DNA of 64,000 nucleotides from Hypoxylon rubiginosum (Eukaryota; Ascomycota; Sordariomycetes; Xylariales; Hypoxylaceae): the NCBI GenBank assembly GCA_902806565.1, contig CADCXA010000031.1, forward strand, positions 558,001 to 622,000, written 5' to 3'. The notes under the pieces were generated by a model. That model was given only the letters and a program-made list of their open reading frames with translations, had not been told where the DNA came from and did not search any database. The position numbers and the translations under genes were made by a program. This document shows positions 1 to 11,140 of this stretch, piece by piece (positions within the stretch are counted from its first letter, which is position 1; every line of letters begins with the position of its first letter).

Positions 1-2586
1 CAAATACCTAGGTATGTACATAGGTAGCGATGTTAAATGTTGATGAGGGCCTGCTGGATTTATATTTCTCGATACCTGAGGTAGCCTTATAAGGCACAAA
101 CTCACACGCTTTTGACCATTGTGTTAGGTAGCAGTCCTATTCTTCACCTGAGGGTTATCTGGCACCTGGGGTACCTGAGGTATCAAGTTTGTTTGCCATT
201 ATATCTTGAGGTGTTGTGCTTGCTTATCTCTTCTCCTGGCTTATTCATTTAAATGGTAGGTACATTGCTGCCACATACTAGGTCGATACCCAGTATTGTG
301 TAGGTAAGACCTTATCCTTTCAAAGAGGGCGACGTAGTAAGGCTCATAAGAGAACTAGGTCAAAATATCTATATATAGTCCTTAAAAAGCGAACCATGAT
401 TGATTCATAGGTTAAGTGTAAGAGCGATATAATTACATGTTCTTGTAGTCAATTAGAGCGTATTAAGGGGTAATGGAACCTAAACTCAGAAAAGGGGCAT
501 TTTAGAGAGGAGGTGGCGCCTTTTCCTCACATGAATCAGACAGTTCTTTATGAAAGCATCTTAGAAAGGTGCAACTTTATAGGTATTGTTAGCGAGACAA
601 TATCAAACCATTTGTTGCTTAATCTGATTACCTGTTTGTTAGGGGCATGCAATAGGGTTTCAGGGGTAAGTGTCACAATAGAGTAAAATGTTAAATAGGT
701 ATATCCCCTAGTCTAGAATACATGCAACCGATATCATCCAAGCATTCGCAAGTCACCGGTTTCATCAAACCAAATTATTATACTATTAATCTCTATCGAT
801 GCCTAGTCAGCTGGCTGGTAACAATAGTGATGTCTTTGTGGGATTATCAAAGCACAGAATCAGTGAATACCTAGGTACCTAAGGTATTTATTGATACTCG
901 TCCTCTCTCATTTCTCTGGATTGTGCAAACGGTATGAATGCAAACACTGACACAAGACCATAATGTTTCCACAAATATCTTTGATATTTGACATCACCCT
1001 TTAGCTCACAATTTAGATCCATTGCTAATATCATTACCTAATTGACCTACAACAAGGTACCTGGGTCCGACAGCGCACTGTCCGCTCAGACCGGGGGGGT
1101 TTCTACCCCAGCCTTCCCGAAATGGAAATTTGGTCCGGCTAACTCCGTATGATTTCAGATTTGGACGGAGCCGTCTTCCGTCTATAAGTAGTAGGGTGGA
1201 GTGCGCCTTCGGTATAGTTCAATTGCCGACCTCCATATCCGTCCCCTTAGAGCACAGTGTCTGTGGGGCTTAGAGTTCATACTGTGCAAGTTTACCGAGC
1301 TTAGACCACCTATACCGGCTGACCGGTAACTCTCAGGTGACCCTCACCTCACCTTAATACCCCAAATCCAAAGGCATTTCCCATTCCTCTTCTCTAACTT
1401 CATCAACACCCATCGTAAGTGGCAATTCTACCACTGCAGGTGGAGCTTGCGTGAAACGTATTTGAATTATGATTTTACCACTGTCGGGAATATCTACCTA
1501 CCTAGATAGGTAAGGGTGGTAGTACTCAACAATGAGCTACTCTCGCTACGAGCATCTCGATTGTGTCGTCTTCTGTTTGTATACGGGAGTCCGGTATAGT
1601 GCAATGAGCTCAACACGCGTCGAGGCAGCCCTCACAAGACGCGAGCACACTCTCGTATTTGGGTATTGTTACACTATTCCCAGCATTGGGGTTCAGTTAC
1701 CTCTTCAGCTGCCTCTGGCTCCTATTCTCGGATCCGGAATTGACCTATCGGGTCCTGGCACAGGGCCGCGTGGTGTGTGTGTGGAGAGAGAGTCGGTGCT
1801 ACACCAAAACTCGAACTCGCATTCCATAACCTTCGGCACCGCGCCTCAGGGACTACCTACCTTGCAAAAGCTTGAACGGCTACACCGGTCCTACATGGCC
1901 CGAGGCAAGCAAACTGATCGTCCTGTTACCTGTCTGTGTAATTGGCTTGACTTCGCTACTTGGCAGCCTCAAGGTATAGCACCGGTCACGGGTGTAGGTG
2001 CGACGACGGCTGAAGGGACAAGCCCCTATCCAGCAAGGGATCGTGAAGTATTAATGCTCTCCATACTCGAGACCCACATATCTCCTCTTTGCGGTGCTTG
2101 AAGCAGGATTATCTGCATACGCAGTCATGTGGAGGAATCGTCTGGCCCGCATTGCTTTCCACTGTATAAGTTTTAATGGTCATCGAATCTCAAATCGGTC
2201 TTCATCCCGCGGGATGGCCTCCGGCCCCCGCTCCGATTGCTCCGCAAACATTGCTTAAAGGTCTCTCTCGTCGCCGTCACAATGTAGCCAAAATCCAGTC
2301 TTGGTCAATGGGAACCTCTGGGACTCGAACATTTCGTCCGTTATCCGTGACCATTCAAGCTTCCGGCAGTCACTAGTGACAGCCACTTTCGAAACTACCA
2401 ACCTACCTCCCAGGTACCTCTTACTAACCAGCTAGCTTCTCGGGTTAGGATTATTTCCTATGCGGTCTTCAACTTGTGTCTTTCCCTCATACCGATTCTT
2501 TGATAGAGATCTAGTGGTTGGCAGAGTACTAGCGTTCGAAAACACCCATTGCTAATCCCCCCCATTATAGAAGAAAATCTAGAAAC
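1..2586. other. Intergenic region upstream of the GH31 gene
   Basis: No gene is convincing here. The first 1,060 bases are fairly A/T-rich and carry two exact copies of the palindrome TACCTAGGTA (5-14 and 868-877). A TATA-like TATAAG lies near 1182, followed by pyrimidine-rich sequence at about 1380-1410, which would suit a plus-strand promoter. The only long frame downstream (1532-2101, 189 codons) has no recognisable domain and no hydrophobic or compositional pattern of a real protein, so I treat it as chance. The last 200 bases are the immediate promoter of the GH31 gene. Confidence 0.5.
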
Positions 2587-5361
2587 ATGTTTCAACAGTA
2601 CGAACGTGTTCCCAAACACTATGAGCTGAGTGCCCAATATAGTGAGACGGGGCAGAAGGATAAACCATCGTTGTCACTTGTTTCCGTTGGCGGCAATAGC
2701 GATGAAAAGTGTCATTTCAGCTTCGAGGCGCTACGTCCGAATGTATTCCGGACCACGTTCACCACCTCTCAGCATCCATTGCCGCCACATCCTAGCGCCA
2801 AGCGTCCGGAACCTGCCTTTGGAAGCACCGGCCCTGAGGTTAGCGTTGATGTAGAGGAGCGCTTCCAAACAATCCAGTTCGGGGATGTTCGAGCCGTCAT
2901 TAGCTGGTCTAATTCACCAGTCGTCTCCCTTTTTTTGAGCGGCCAGCAGAAACCACTTTACCACGATCTGGACTTCCGCTCGTATGCTCTTGACGGCACC
3001 GGCGTTGCCCATTACTTGACTCACAAGGTCGATACCTTACATGTGGGCCTCGGGGAGAAAGCTGCGCCAATGGACCTCAGCGGCCGCTCATTCACCATCA
3101 CTGCCAGCGATACCTTTGGATACGATGCTTACCGTACGGATCCCTTGTATAAGCATATCCCTCTGTTGATCAACGTCACCCCTAAGGGCTGTGTTGGTAT
3201 CTTCTCGACCACGCATTCCCGAGCAATGTGGGCTGTCGGGTCCGAGATTGACGGCATGTGGGGCCATTTCAAGGTGTACCGGCAGGCCCACGGCGGGCTC
3301 GAAGAGTATCTCATAGTTGGTAAAACCGTCGCCGAAGTCGTTCGGTCTTATGCCGAGCTCGTAGGATTTCCGCTGCTGGTGCCCCGGTACATGATGGGCT
3401 ACGTCGGCGGCGGGATGAAGTACAGCATGGAAGACACTCCGCGCGGATCCGACTCCATCCTCAATTTCATTAAAAATGCCGAATCGCACGGCATGCCGTG
3501 CTCCGCGTTCCAAATGAGCTCGGGCTACACCGTGGCCGAGACGGAGCCCAAAACCCGAAATGTGTTCACATGGAACCAACACCGCTTCCCGAATCCCCGG
3601 GAGTTTACACGTGAGTGTCACAAGCATGGGGTTCGCCTGTTGGCGAATGTCAAGCCGTACGTCCTGGAAAATCATCCAGCCTATCCGGAGCTGTCGCGAA
3701 TTGGAGCTTTCTTCAAAGACCCAAACACCATGGCTACTGCTGTCGCACGGCTTTGGAGTGCGGGTGGCGGGGAGAGCGGAGAAGGTAGCCACATCGACTT
3801 GACATCCAAAGCAGGATACGACTGGTGGTACAAGGGGGTGAAAGACCTCAAGGATGTCGGAATTGACGCTATGTGGAATGACAATAATGAGTTCAACACG
3901 CCTAGCGACGACTGGCAATGTGCACTTGAAACTGTCACGGTACCGCCCGGCGAAACTCGCACACACATCGGGTTTTGGGGTAGAGCGCTCAACACGGAGC
4001 TCGTGGGGAAGAGTTCGCACGACGCAACGGCCGAAGCCGAGCCTGGAGTTCGTCCTTTTGTGTTAACGCGTAGTGCGACAGCGGGAACTATGCGATATTG
4101 CGCTAGCTCATGGAGCGGCGATAACGTAACCAGCTGGGAAGGCATGAAAGGGGCAAATGCGTTAGCGTTGAACGCAGGCTTTTCATTAATTCAGGTAAGC
4201 ATCCTCTCAAATTTCTTACGTCCAATTACCTAGGTGTTCTTTATCTCACTTATCAAGTGTTACGGTCACGACATCGGTGGCTTCGAAGGGCCTCAGCCGA
4301 CACCGGAGCACCTAGTTCGCTGGATACAGCTTGGCATCCACTCACCTCGATTCGCCATCAATTGCTACAAGACCAACCCCGATGACAATCTCATCGGCGA
4401 GGTGATCGAGCCATGGCAGTACCCGTCTGTGGAGCACATTATCCGAGATGCGATCAAGCGTAGATACGAGCTCGTGCCGTACACGTACTCGCTCATGCTA
4501 AAGTCCCACCGGGAAGCGATTCCTCCCCAACGATGGACCGGCTGGGGCTACGAATCTGACCCCACGGTCTGGACCAAAGAGCTGCTGAAGGGGGACACGC
4601 AGTACTGGTTCGGGGACGCCCTGCTCGTCGCGGGCGTGTACGAGCCCGGCGTGTCGAGCGCGCGGGTGTACCTCCCGACGCGGGGAACCTCAGACGACGA
4701 CAACAACAACAACGACGGCGACGCGGGGTTCCTGAACCTCTCGGCGCCGTACCAGTTCCTCCGCGCCGGCGCGTGGCACGACGTCTCGTCGACGTGGCAC
4801 AGCTCGATCCCCGTGCTCGCGCGCGTCGGGTCGGCCGTGCCGACCGGGAAGCCGACGCCGACGACATGCGTAGCGGCCGAGGACCCGGAGTTCCCGGGCA
4901 TGGAGCGGGACGACTACCGCGGCGTCGAGATCTTCCCGCCGCCGCTCGCGCAGTTCCCGCACTGGCCGAGCGCGAACGGGCACGCAGCAGCAGCAGCAGC
5001 AGTAACCTCTCCCAACGGAGGTAGCGGCAGCAGCGGCGGGCGCGCGGACACGAAGTGGTTCCGCAACGCGTGGCTCGAAGACGACGGCATCAGCACCGCG
5101 GAAAAGGCCGACGCCTGCGAGGTCAGCATCGCGTACGGCGTGTCGGGCGACGCGATCCGCGTCCGGGTGCAGCTCCGGAAGGAAGGGGAATTCGAGCCGC
5201 TGTGGCTGCGGGGCGGCGTCACGGTGGTGCTGCCCGTGGGCGAGGAGCGCGCCGTGGAGCTGGAATCGGAGGAGGACGGCGGCAGTGGTGGCTCGCTGAA
5301 GGATCTGGGGCGCGACGAGCGGGGTCGGCGGATTTGGAAGGTTGGTGTTGATGTGATGTGA
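2587..5361 (+). CDS. Glycoside hydrolase family 31 (alpha-glucosidase-like), cytosolic
   Basis: This predicted retaining glycosidase of family GH31 has 903 residues in two exons, 2587-4194 and 4258-5361. The 63-base intron runs from GTAAGC to TCAAG and joins FSLIQ to CYGHDIGGFEG in frame. The N-terminal beta-sandwich holds DTFGYDAYRTDPLYKHIPLL. The TIM barrel holds the nucleophile motif MWNDNNEF with Asp432, and the acid/base Asp512 in WSGDNVTSW. No signal peptide is visible, so the enzyme probably acts inside the cell on alpha-glucosides or alpha-xylosides; the exact substrate cannot be read. The WNDNNEF form resembles bacterial-type GH31 more than the fungal secreted alpha-glucosidases (WIDMNE), from memory of the family. 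The C-terminal part is unusual: it has an Asp/Asn run (about residue 690), an Ala run encoded by GCA repeats at 4985-5002, and a Gly/Ser stretch. G+C at third positions rises sharply in the last 800 bases. Confidence 0.9.
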
Positions 5362-5671
5362 AAGTTGAAAGTGGAAGTGGGAAGGGAAAGGGAAATAGAG
5401 GTGCGTCTAGATAGGTGGCGGGAAGTAGGAGGTAGAGATGCGAATTGTGAGTACAGATTAGAAACAGAGGGCAAGACAAAGACGAACAAATGAATGATAT
5501 ACTTAGGTACACACTGAGATTAATAAATGCACTCTTTGGATTGTTGACTCAATTGTTGACTCAAAATCGATCATTTAGCCTAAGTTGTGAAATGTGAGAT
5601 AATTGCGTAGGAGGCTATCTAAGTATATTTTACGTATTCCTCTATCGTAGCCTATTCTGCATCGCAACATG
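5362..5671. other. GH31 3' flank
   Basis: Downstream of the GH31 stop codon there is A/T-rich sequence with an AATAAA-like string (TTAATAAATG near 5520) that could serve polyadenylation, and a tandem ATTGTTGACTCA pair near 5535. No gene is seen before the tRNA. Confidence 0.4.
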
Positions 5672-5742
5672 GCATCAGTGGTTTAGTGGTAAAATCCATC
5701 GTTGCCATCGATGGGCCCCGCGTTCGATTCGCGGCTGATGCA
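5672..5742 (+). tRNA. tRNA-Gly (anticodon GCC)
   Basis: The 71-nt cloverleaf is complete. Acceptor stem GCATCAG pairs with CTGATGC, and the discriminator base is A5742. The D arm contains GTTTAGTGGTAAAA. The anticodon stem CATCG/CGATG encloses the loop TTGCCAT with anticodon GCC at 5704-5706, and the T arm contains GTTCGATTC. There is no intron. A run of five T at 5746-5750 is the RNA polymerase III terminator. The sequence closely matches the usual fungal tRNA-Gly(GCC) layout. It decodes GGC/GGU codons. Confidence 0.97.
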
Positions 5743-6137
5743 ATCTTTTTGAATATTTCCGTGCTAATTTTTGTCGTCTTTTGATTATTGGTGCTTTTTC
5801 TTTATGGCCTTTAAATCTAAGATTATTGAACGAGTGTGAACCTCCAGGTTTGCAATGGCCTTCATTGATCATCGACACTGTTAGAGCACATACCGGTGGC
5901 GGTAGGTAGGGATGAAGGTTGCAGTTGGTCCCAACCCCTGCCGCATCTCGTAAGATCCTGCCGAGTCGAGCATCTCTCGTGACGCGGCTTGATCGGCCTC
6001 AGTTCTCCGGTTATTCTTCTCTCTACATTCCGCCTTGTTTTCAAGCGATAAATATTATAGTAACCGTCGCATATACAGCTATGATATAGCACAAATTGAA
6101 AGCCGATGAAGTCTCCGGGCCTACCGTGCGGATCATT
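5743..6137. promoter_or_regulatory. Spacer and promoter of the CorA-like gene, with a two-codon uORF
   Basis: This spacer runs from the tRNA terminator to the ATG of the CorA-like gene. Its most distinct element is an upstream open reading frame of only two codons, ATG ATA TAG at 6081-6089, which ends 48 bases before the main ATG. If the transcript starts upstream of it, it would be expected to lower initiation at the main start. No clear TATA box is seen. Confidence 0.35.
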
Positions 6138-7880
6138 ATGGATGAGTTTGCGCAGCTGTCTCGCGAGAACTTCGAGGTCTTCCAGCGCTACGGCGACGCC
6201 ATCGGCCCCGACCCCAGGCACCGCGCCATCGCCGTGCACGCGTCGTCCGATGCGCCGACGACGTATGTGGAACAGGACCTCCAGCTCGAGCATCTGCCTG
6301 GGTTCTTCGAGGCCCAGCCCAGCGGCGGCGGCGGCGCAGTCCCGAATGTGGGATGCGGGGAAGGGAAAGCACGGGCGGCGGCCTCCCTAAAGCTGGTCGT
6401 GCTCGACAGCAGGCTGGAGTCGTGGTCGAATTCCTTCTCCTCGCTCTGGACTAGCAAGGACGTGTTCCTGCGTCTCGTCGACGTCATGAATATGAACCCC
6501 TCGGCGCTGTGGCTGCTGCGCAGCGAGTACGACGGTTTCCACCACTTCCTATCATCATCCTCGTCGTCGGAAGGCGAGAAGTCCGGGCCCGTCGACACGT
6601 ACTACATCGGGACGTCGAATTTTGTGCTGATATGGACATTCGACCGGCGCGGGCGCGGGCGCAACCCGTCGCAGACGCATACACAGACGCGGACGCACGC
6701 GCTGTGGATCCTGCGGCAGCAGCAGAGCATCAACAGCAGCGCGCCGGCGGCGTGGTTCCTACACGTACTACGACGACACCAGGACCACGTGCGCTCGCCC
6801 TTCCTGCTGGCGTACGCGGCGGCGCTGGGGACGTGCTGCACGTTCGACGGCGAGATCGCGTACCGCGCGCACGTGGTCCGGCTCATCGAGCGGCAGACGG
6901 GGTACAGCACGCGCTCGCCGAGCATCGAGGACCGCCTCGGCGTGCAGTCGCTGACCGTGTCCATCAAGGAGGTCGGGCAGGTCCTGAACCACAACGCGAA
7001 CAAGGAGCGCCACTTCCGGCTCATGGGCCGCGTGCTCGACTTCTTCGTCGCGGCGAATGGCGGGGGTGGTAGGGGTGGGGGTGGGGATGATGGAGGGGCG
7101 CGGTTGGATGAAGGAGAAGAAGAAGAGGCGGAGAGCACGAAACGCCTGCTCGCGGCTATCCCGCTGCTGAGGAGCCGCATGCACGCCTCCGAGGAGTACC
7201 TGAAGTACCTGAAGGAGCGCGCCGAGCGCCTGTCGACGGTGGTAAGGTCCCCTTAGAGCTGGCGAACCCCTCTCCTCCCTTCTCCCCCTTTTCCCCCAAC
7301 CCGTGTCACCCACCGCAAGAAAACATAGCGCAAGCTAACGTAAGGGGACCCCGCGTGTCCCGCCCTCTCCTCACAGCTCTTCGCGCTCCTGACGCACGAG
7401 GACTCGGCGACGCACGCGGAGCTGGCGGACGCGAGCCGGCAGGTCGCCGAGGCGGCGCGGCGCGACAGCTCCAGCATGAAGACGGTCGCCATCATGACCA
7501 TGGCCTTCCTGCCCGCCACCTTCTTCGCCGCCCTCTTCTCCGTCCCCTCGCTCGACTGGCGGCCGGGGCCCGGCCGGGGCGTCGTCCAGGACACCTTCTG
7601 GGTCTACTGGGCCTTCACGCTCCCCGCCACCGCGCTCGTCTTCGGGCTGTGGCTGCTTTTCGACTACAGGGCTGCCGGGCGGGACGGCGGTGGTCATCGC
7701 CACCACCTCGGGACTGCTGCCGCTGCCGCTGCCGGTGGCGGCGGTGGTGTTGGTAAGGCTATGGCTGTGACTGTGGAAGAGATGGAAGAGGAAGAAGGCG
7801 GCAGCCGCGGGTCCTGGGACCAGGGGAGGCCGCGCAGTGTGGATAGCAAGTTGAATAGACGGAAGAGCACTTCCTATTAA
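6138..7880 (+). CDS. CorA-like two-TM membrane protein (fungal Mg transporter-like)
   Basis: The predicted protein has 535 residues in two exons, 6138-7241 and 7377-7880, with a 135-base intron (GTAAGG to TCACAG) in phase 0. The C-terminus shows the hallmark of the fungal CorA-like family: a helical stretch ending in DSSSMKT (about residue 398), a first membrane segment at about 402-427 containing FLPATFFAALFSVPSLDW, and a second at about 442-463 (FWVYWAFTLPATALVFGLWLL). The GMN signature of true CorA magnesium channels is absent, as is common in these fungal relatives, so transport activity is uncertain. The N-terminal 370 residues are the expected cytosolic domain, with Gly-, Asp- and Glu-rich low-complexity inserts. 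An in-frame TTG further upstream is not needed; ATG 6138 is the first ATG in the frame, though an upstream exon cannot be excluded. Confidence 0.82.
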
Positions 7881-8572
7881 CCGTCTTGCCATCGATGTTC
7901 CGTGGCTGGAGACTTGAGGCGAGGTACATCCTGTCTAACAGAGAAAATATGTAGAAACAGTAAAAAAAAAAAAAAGAGAATATCACGTACGACACCGGGG
8001 ATTCGCTGGTCGTCACCGACCCAACTACTAATCCGGCGGTATCCAGCTTGTCGCTGGGAGAGCAGACGGGATCCCGAATTTTCTGGATCCTATGGTCGTA
8101 CGTGAAATAACGATTTGCTATTGTCGTATATGGCGTGCCGTGTGCCGTGTGCCGTGTCATGTGTGGAGCTGTCTTGAACTTCGGCTACAAGGAACTCTCT
8201 CAACTACACACCATGTACCTTATCCACGATAATTCTTAATGGGCCTTCTCTCGGCTGGGTATACAATTAAAGCATCGCATTATGCTAGACGTATAAGTAC
8301 ATAAAAGCAACGAATTACTAAAGCGACCTCTATACCCCGGCAGGCCCCGGGGTCGTTTCCCTGGAGCCCCCTAAACCTGCCCTAACCGCTATGCAACGCG
8401 CGTGTGCCTCTAAACAGGCCAAACAATTACCAACAAATATTCAGGTTAAAATCCTGAGATAGTACAGGGGTGAGTGGGCGCAGTCCCAAGCTCATCATCA
8501 TTATATGTATGTAGTGACAGCCAACATCACCACCGTTGTCTTTCCTAGTAGTTAGTCTATTAATATCACCTA
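7881..8572. other. Convergent intergenic region
   Basis: This 692-base stretch lies between two 3' ends that face each other. It holds a 13-A run near 7963-7975 and a short GTGCCGT tandem repeat near 8136-8157. The first part on the plus strand and the last part on the minus strand should carry the 3' untranslated regions of the CorA-like and 2EXR genes. I see no gene. Confidence 0.5.
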
Positions 8573-10354
8573 TTACCACTCCTCCTCTCCTTCGCCCTCG
8601 GAATACTCTTCCATCACCGCTCCGTCTGGGTCCACTGGGTCAAGCTCATCTATGGCTTCGTCGTCTGGGAATCGGGCGTCGTTGCCACCATCAAATTCAT
8701 CCGGGCTAATCGGACCCTCGGTATGAGATTCATCGTCTGAGCCTTGTGGAACGGGATTTTCGTCGCGGTACTGTCTCAGCTTGTCAAAGATGGACATGGG
8801 CTTCGCCTTGACAGGCTCCTCATCCTCGGTTTCATCTGGATCCTCGACCTCCTCTTCCCCGACTTCGTCGTCCTCCGACTCATCCACCGAATGGTGAGCA
8901 TGAACCTCTGCAACTTGGTCGCCATCATCATCGTCCTCATCTTCCGTATCGGAAATAACGATGCGGCTGCGCTTAGCAGGTCGAGAAGGCATTCGGTCGC
9001 CTTCTTCTTCAGAATCATGCTCATCGTCCGAAACCACAATGCGACGCTTCTGTCGAACGGTCTTCTGAACAGGTTCCTCGTCGCTGATGTCAGATGATGA
9101 CTCGTTGCCGTCGTGATTGGGGGATTCCGGTTCGAGGCTAGAGAAGTTTGCGACCCCTACCTCGTCGCCTAGATGAAGCTCCGGACCCTCCTCCTCCTCT
9201 TGAAGAGGAGAAAATCCATTGAAGGCAGACACATCTTGTTCCTCGTCTTCATACTCGACTTCTTCCTCGGAACCAGATTGAATGACCAAATCGTCTTCAT
9301 CCCCAGTTGCGTCGCTGTCGTTGTCAATGGTTGCGTCATCTATTCCCTCGCTCTCATATTCATCCTCTGTACTGCGATCTGAGGTGGATCCTTCCCCGGA
9401 ATCGGATGACGACAAGTCATCCAGTTCTTCCAAACCACCCGCGCGTGATACAAAGTCGCAGATTTTTTGATAGCGACTTAAACCTCGATCGAAATGGAAC
9501 TCGACCATGGGCCAAATCGGGACGCCTAAATAATCCATAAGGGGAGGAGGGTGGCCGTTCTCAGAGGCGAGGGTTTTTTGGAGATCCGGCCAGCAGTATA
9601 AATACTTGATCACCGTACGCATGGAACAGTAGAAATCATCTCCTTCATCTCTCCCCTCTATCTCCCGGGCCGAATATCGGTGAGCCGAGTCAGATGCGCA
9701 CCAACCTAGCTCACTCTTTGAATGGACGAAAGGATCGAGACAGAGAAATACCGCCTTTAAGTTTTGCAGCAGGGCAGGTGGCAACGAGTCTAAAGCCATT
9801 GAATAGTCGGGCACGCAATAGCCGGAATCGACAGCGAGATACTTGACATTGCTGAACAGTGAGACAAATCTGTCGGGAGAGTGCGGGGCCTTGAGAGGCG
9901 CGTCGAGTAGAATAACATCCCTCTCGCTATGAAAGCGGAGTATGCCGCGTCCGCCGCGTATATCAATGGTGTCAGGGTAGTTCCTCAATCCTATCGCACG
10001 GCTCTCGGTGTGCGTAGCTAGCATAGCTCTAGCTGGTGCGGTTTGTTGAGGTAGTAGGCTCACTTCCCAAAGTTCGTCGGCAAGGTGTGATATATGCAGC
10101 AAGCGCAAGACTCTATTTGCTTTTAGATCTGGAACAAAGAACTCCCATACGCGTTCGCGGAGTTCGGGGGGCAAATTCATGAATTGAGAGAATACGGCGG
10201 TCGGTTCGCCATCATCAAATTCATCAGGCTCATCAAACTCATCAGATTCGACGGCCTCCGCATCTATGAAGCTATTGAGGAACGGCGACTCGTCCGCGAC
10301 GCCGTCCTCAACACCGTCCTCAGAACTTTTCTCGATATCGGATTCGTCCGACAT
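8573..10354 (-). CDS. 2EXR domain protein with acidic disordered tail and SIM-like motifs
   Basis: The gene is intronless and encodes 593 residues. After an acidic leader, residues 54-75 (FSQFMNLPPELRERVWEF) begin a 2EXR domain, a fungal domain of unknown function named for two E-X-R motifs, which extends to about residue 200. A region to about 310 is ordered in composition (Trp, Tyr and Cys present). The rest is very acidic and Ser-rich. It contains RRIVVSDDEHDSEEE (I439-E445 core) and SRIVISDTEDEDDDD (I465-E471 core), and a weaker DLVIQSGSEEE at 355-365. Each is a short hydrophobic stretch followed by Ser and acidic residues, the layout of SUMO-interaction motifs. Basic patches (KRR at 436-438, KRSR at 461-464) precede the two main motifs. 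A nuclear role is likely by inference; the precise function is unknown. The start ATG is followed at once by acidic codons and has no upstream in-frame competitor. Confidence 0.8.
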   Translation of the reverse strand: MSDESDIEKSSEDGVEDGVADESPFLNSFIDAEAVESDEFDEPDEFDDGEPTAVFSQFMNLPPELRERVWEFFVPDLKANRVLRLLHISHLADELWEVSLLPQQTAPARAMLATHTESRAIGLRNYPDTIDIRGGRGILRFHSERDVILLDAPLKAPHSPDRFVSLFSNVKYLAVDSGYCVPDYSMALDSLPPALLQNLKAVFLCLDPFVHSKSELGWCASDSAHRYSAREIEGRDEGDDFYCSMRTVIKYLYCWPDLQKTLASENGHPPPLMDYLGVPIWPMVEFHFDRGLSRYQKICDFVSRAGGLEELDDLSSSDSGEGSTSDRSTEDEYESEGIDDATIDNDSDATGDEDDLVIQSGSEEEVEYEDEEQDVSAFNGFSPLQEEEEGPELHLGDEVGVANFSSLEPESPNHDGNESSSDISDEEPVQKTVRQKRRIVVSDDEHDSEEEGDRMPSRPAKRSRIVISDTEDEDDDDGDQVAEVHAHHSVDESEDDEVGEEEVEDPDETEDEEPVKAKPMSIFDKLRQYRDENPVPQGSDDESHTEGPISPDEFDGGNDARFPDDEAIDELDPVDPDGAVMEEYSEGEGEEEW

Positions 10355-11140
10355 GGTACAAAGTGGGTCCAGCCGACGAGAAGTTGGTAGCCGACTACGA
10401 TTAAAAGATTAGGTATTAAACGCGTATCTGAACGCGCAATCGAGCGTACTGATGGATAATGATCGAATTTAACGGATGGGTGAGTGAAGGAATAGAGGAA
10501 AAAGAGAAAATAAGGATGAGGAGTAGGAATGAGAGTGAGAGTGAGATGTGCAAGGTCCGGCTTCTTGACGTGAAGGGGGTGACGGCCGCAAACGCTAAAA
10601 TGTGGCTTGACTGGCCTCGGATATTTATATCGTGTGAGAGTGGCGGTGCGTTTCTACGTACCTACCTAGGTACGTACCTTACATGTATGTACATGGTAAT
10701 AGCCCCCTGTAAGTGCGTATCTCCATATCTCCATATCTCCAATATTGAAATGAAAAATGCACACCCTCAAAATAATACCTTTGCATCCTGACTTCTATTT
10801 CGCCCTCCAAACTACACGTAGCACGGGAATGACCCTGTATTCACATACATCAGCTACTTACCGCTTATATCGGTGATATGCACACCTGGTAGTCAACTTG
10901 TGGATTAAAAGTAAACTTATGAGCTCTCTTATGCTACTTGGGTATCACACGCACTCTCTATCTGTCTCGCATAGTAAACGCTCGCATACGTTACGTTGTG
11001 GTATAAGCCAACACGTCAGGCAAACCACTCAGCTTCGGCCTCTACGCCATCAGCCATATTCCTCCTATTAACTCAATTTTTGAGAGAACCGAGACTCGAG
11101 AACCTACTACGCCAGCCAATATGCGGGTTGGCTCCTCCTA
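10355..11140. promoter_or_regulatory. Promoter region of the 2EXR gene
   Basis: This 786-base spacer is upstream of the minus-strand 2EXR gene and downstream of the next minus-strand gene. It contains an exact TACCTAGGTA (10663-10672) inside a larger imperfect inverted repeat built from TACGTACC and GGTACGTA, and a triple CTCCATAT repeat near 10720-10740. A plus-strand frame at 10459-10791 has no protein features and is not called. Confidence 0.4.

Noticed and set aside
1532..2101. 189-codon plus-strand frame upstream of GH31
   Set aside because: It starts with ATG and is long, but has no recognisable domain, signal or coding bias, and it lies in likely promoter sequence.
3088..4020. 310-codon minus-strand frame opposite the GH31 exon
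   Set aside because: It is the mirror of a well-supported coding frame with G/C-ending codons and has no domain of its own.
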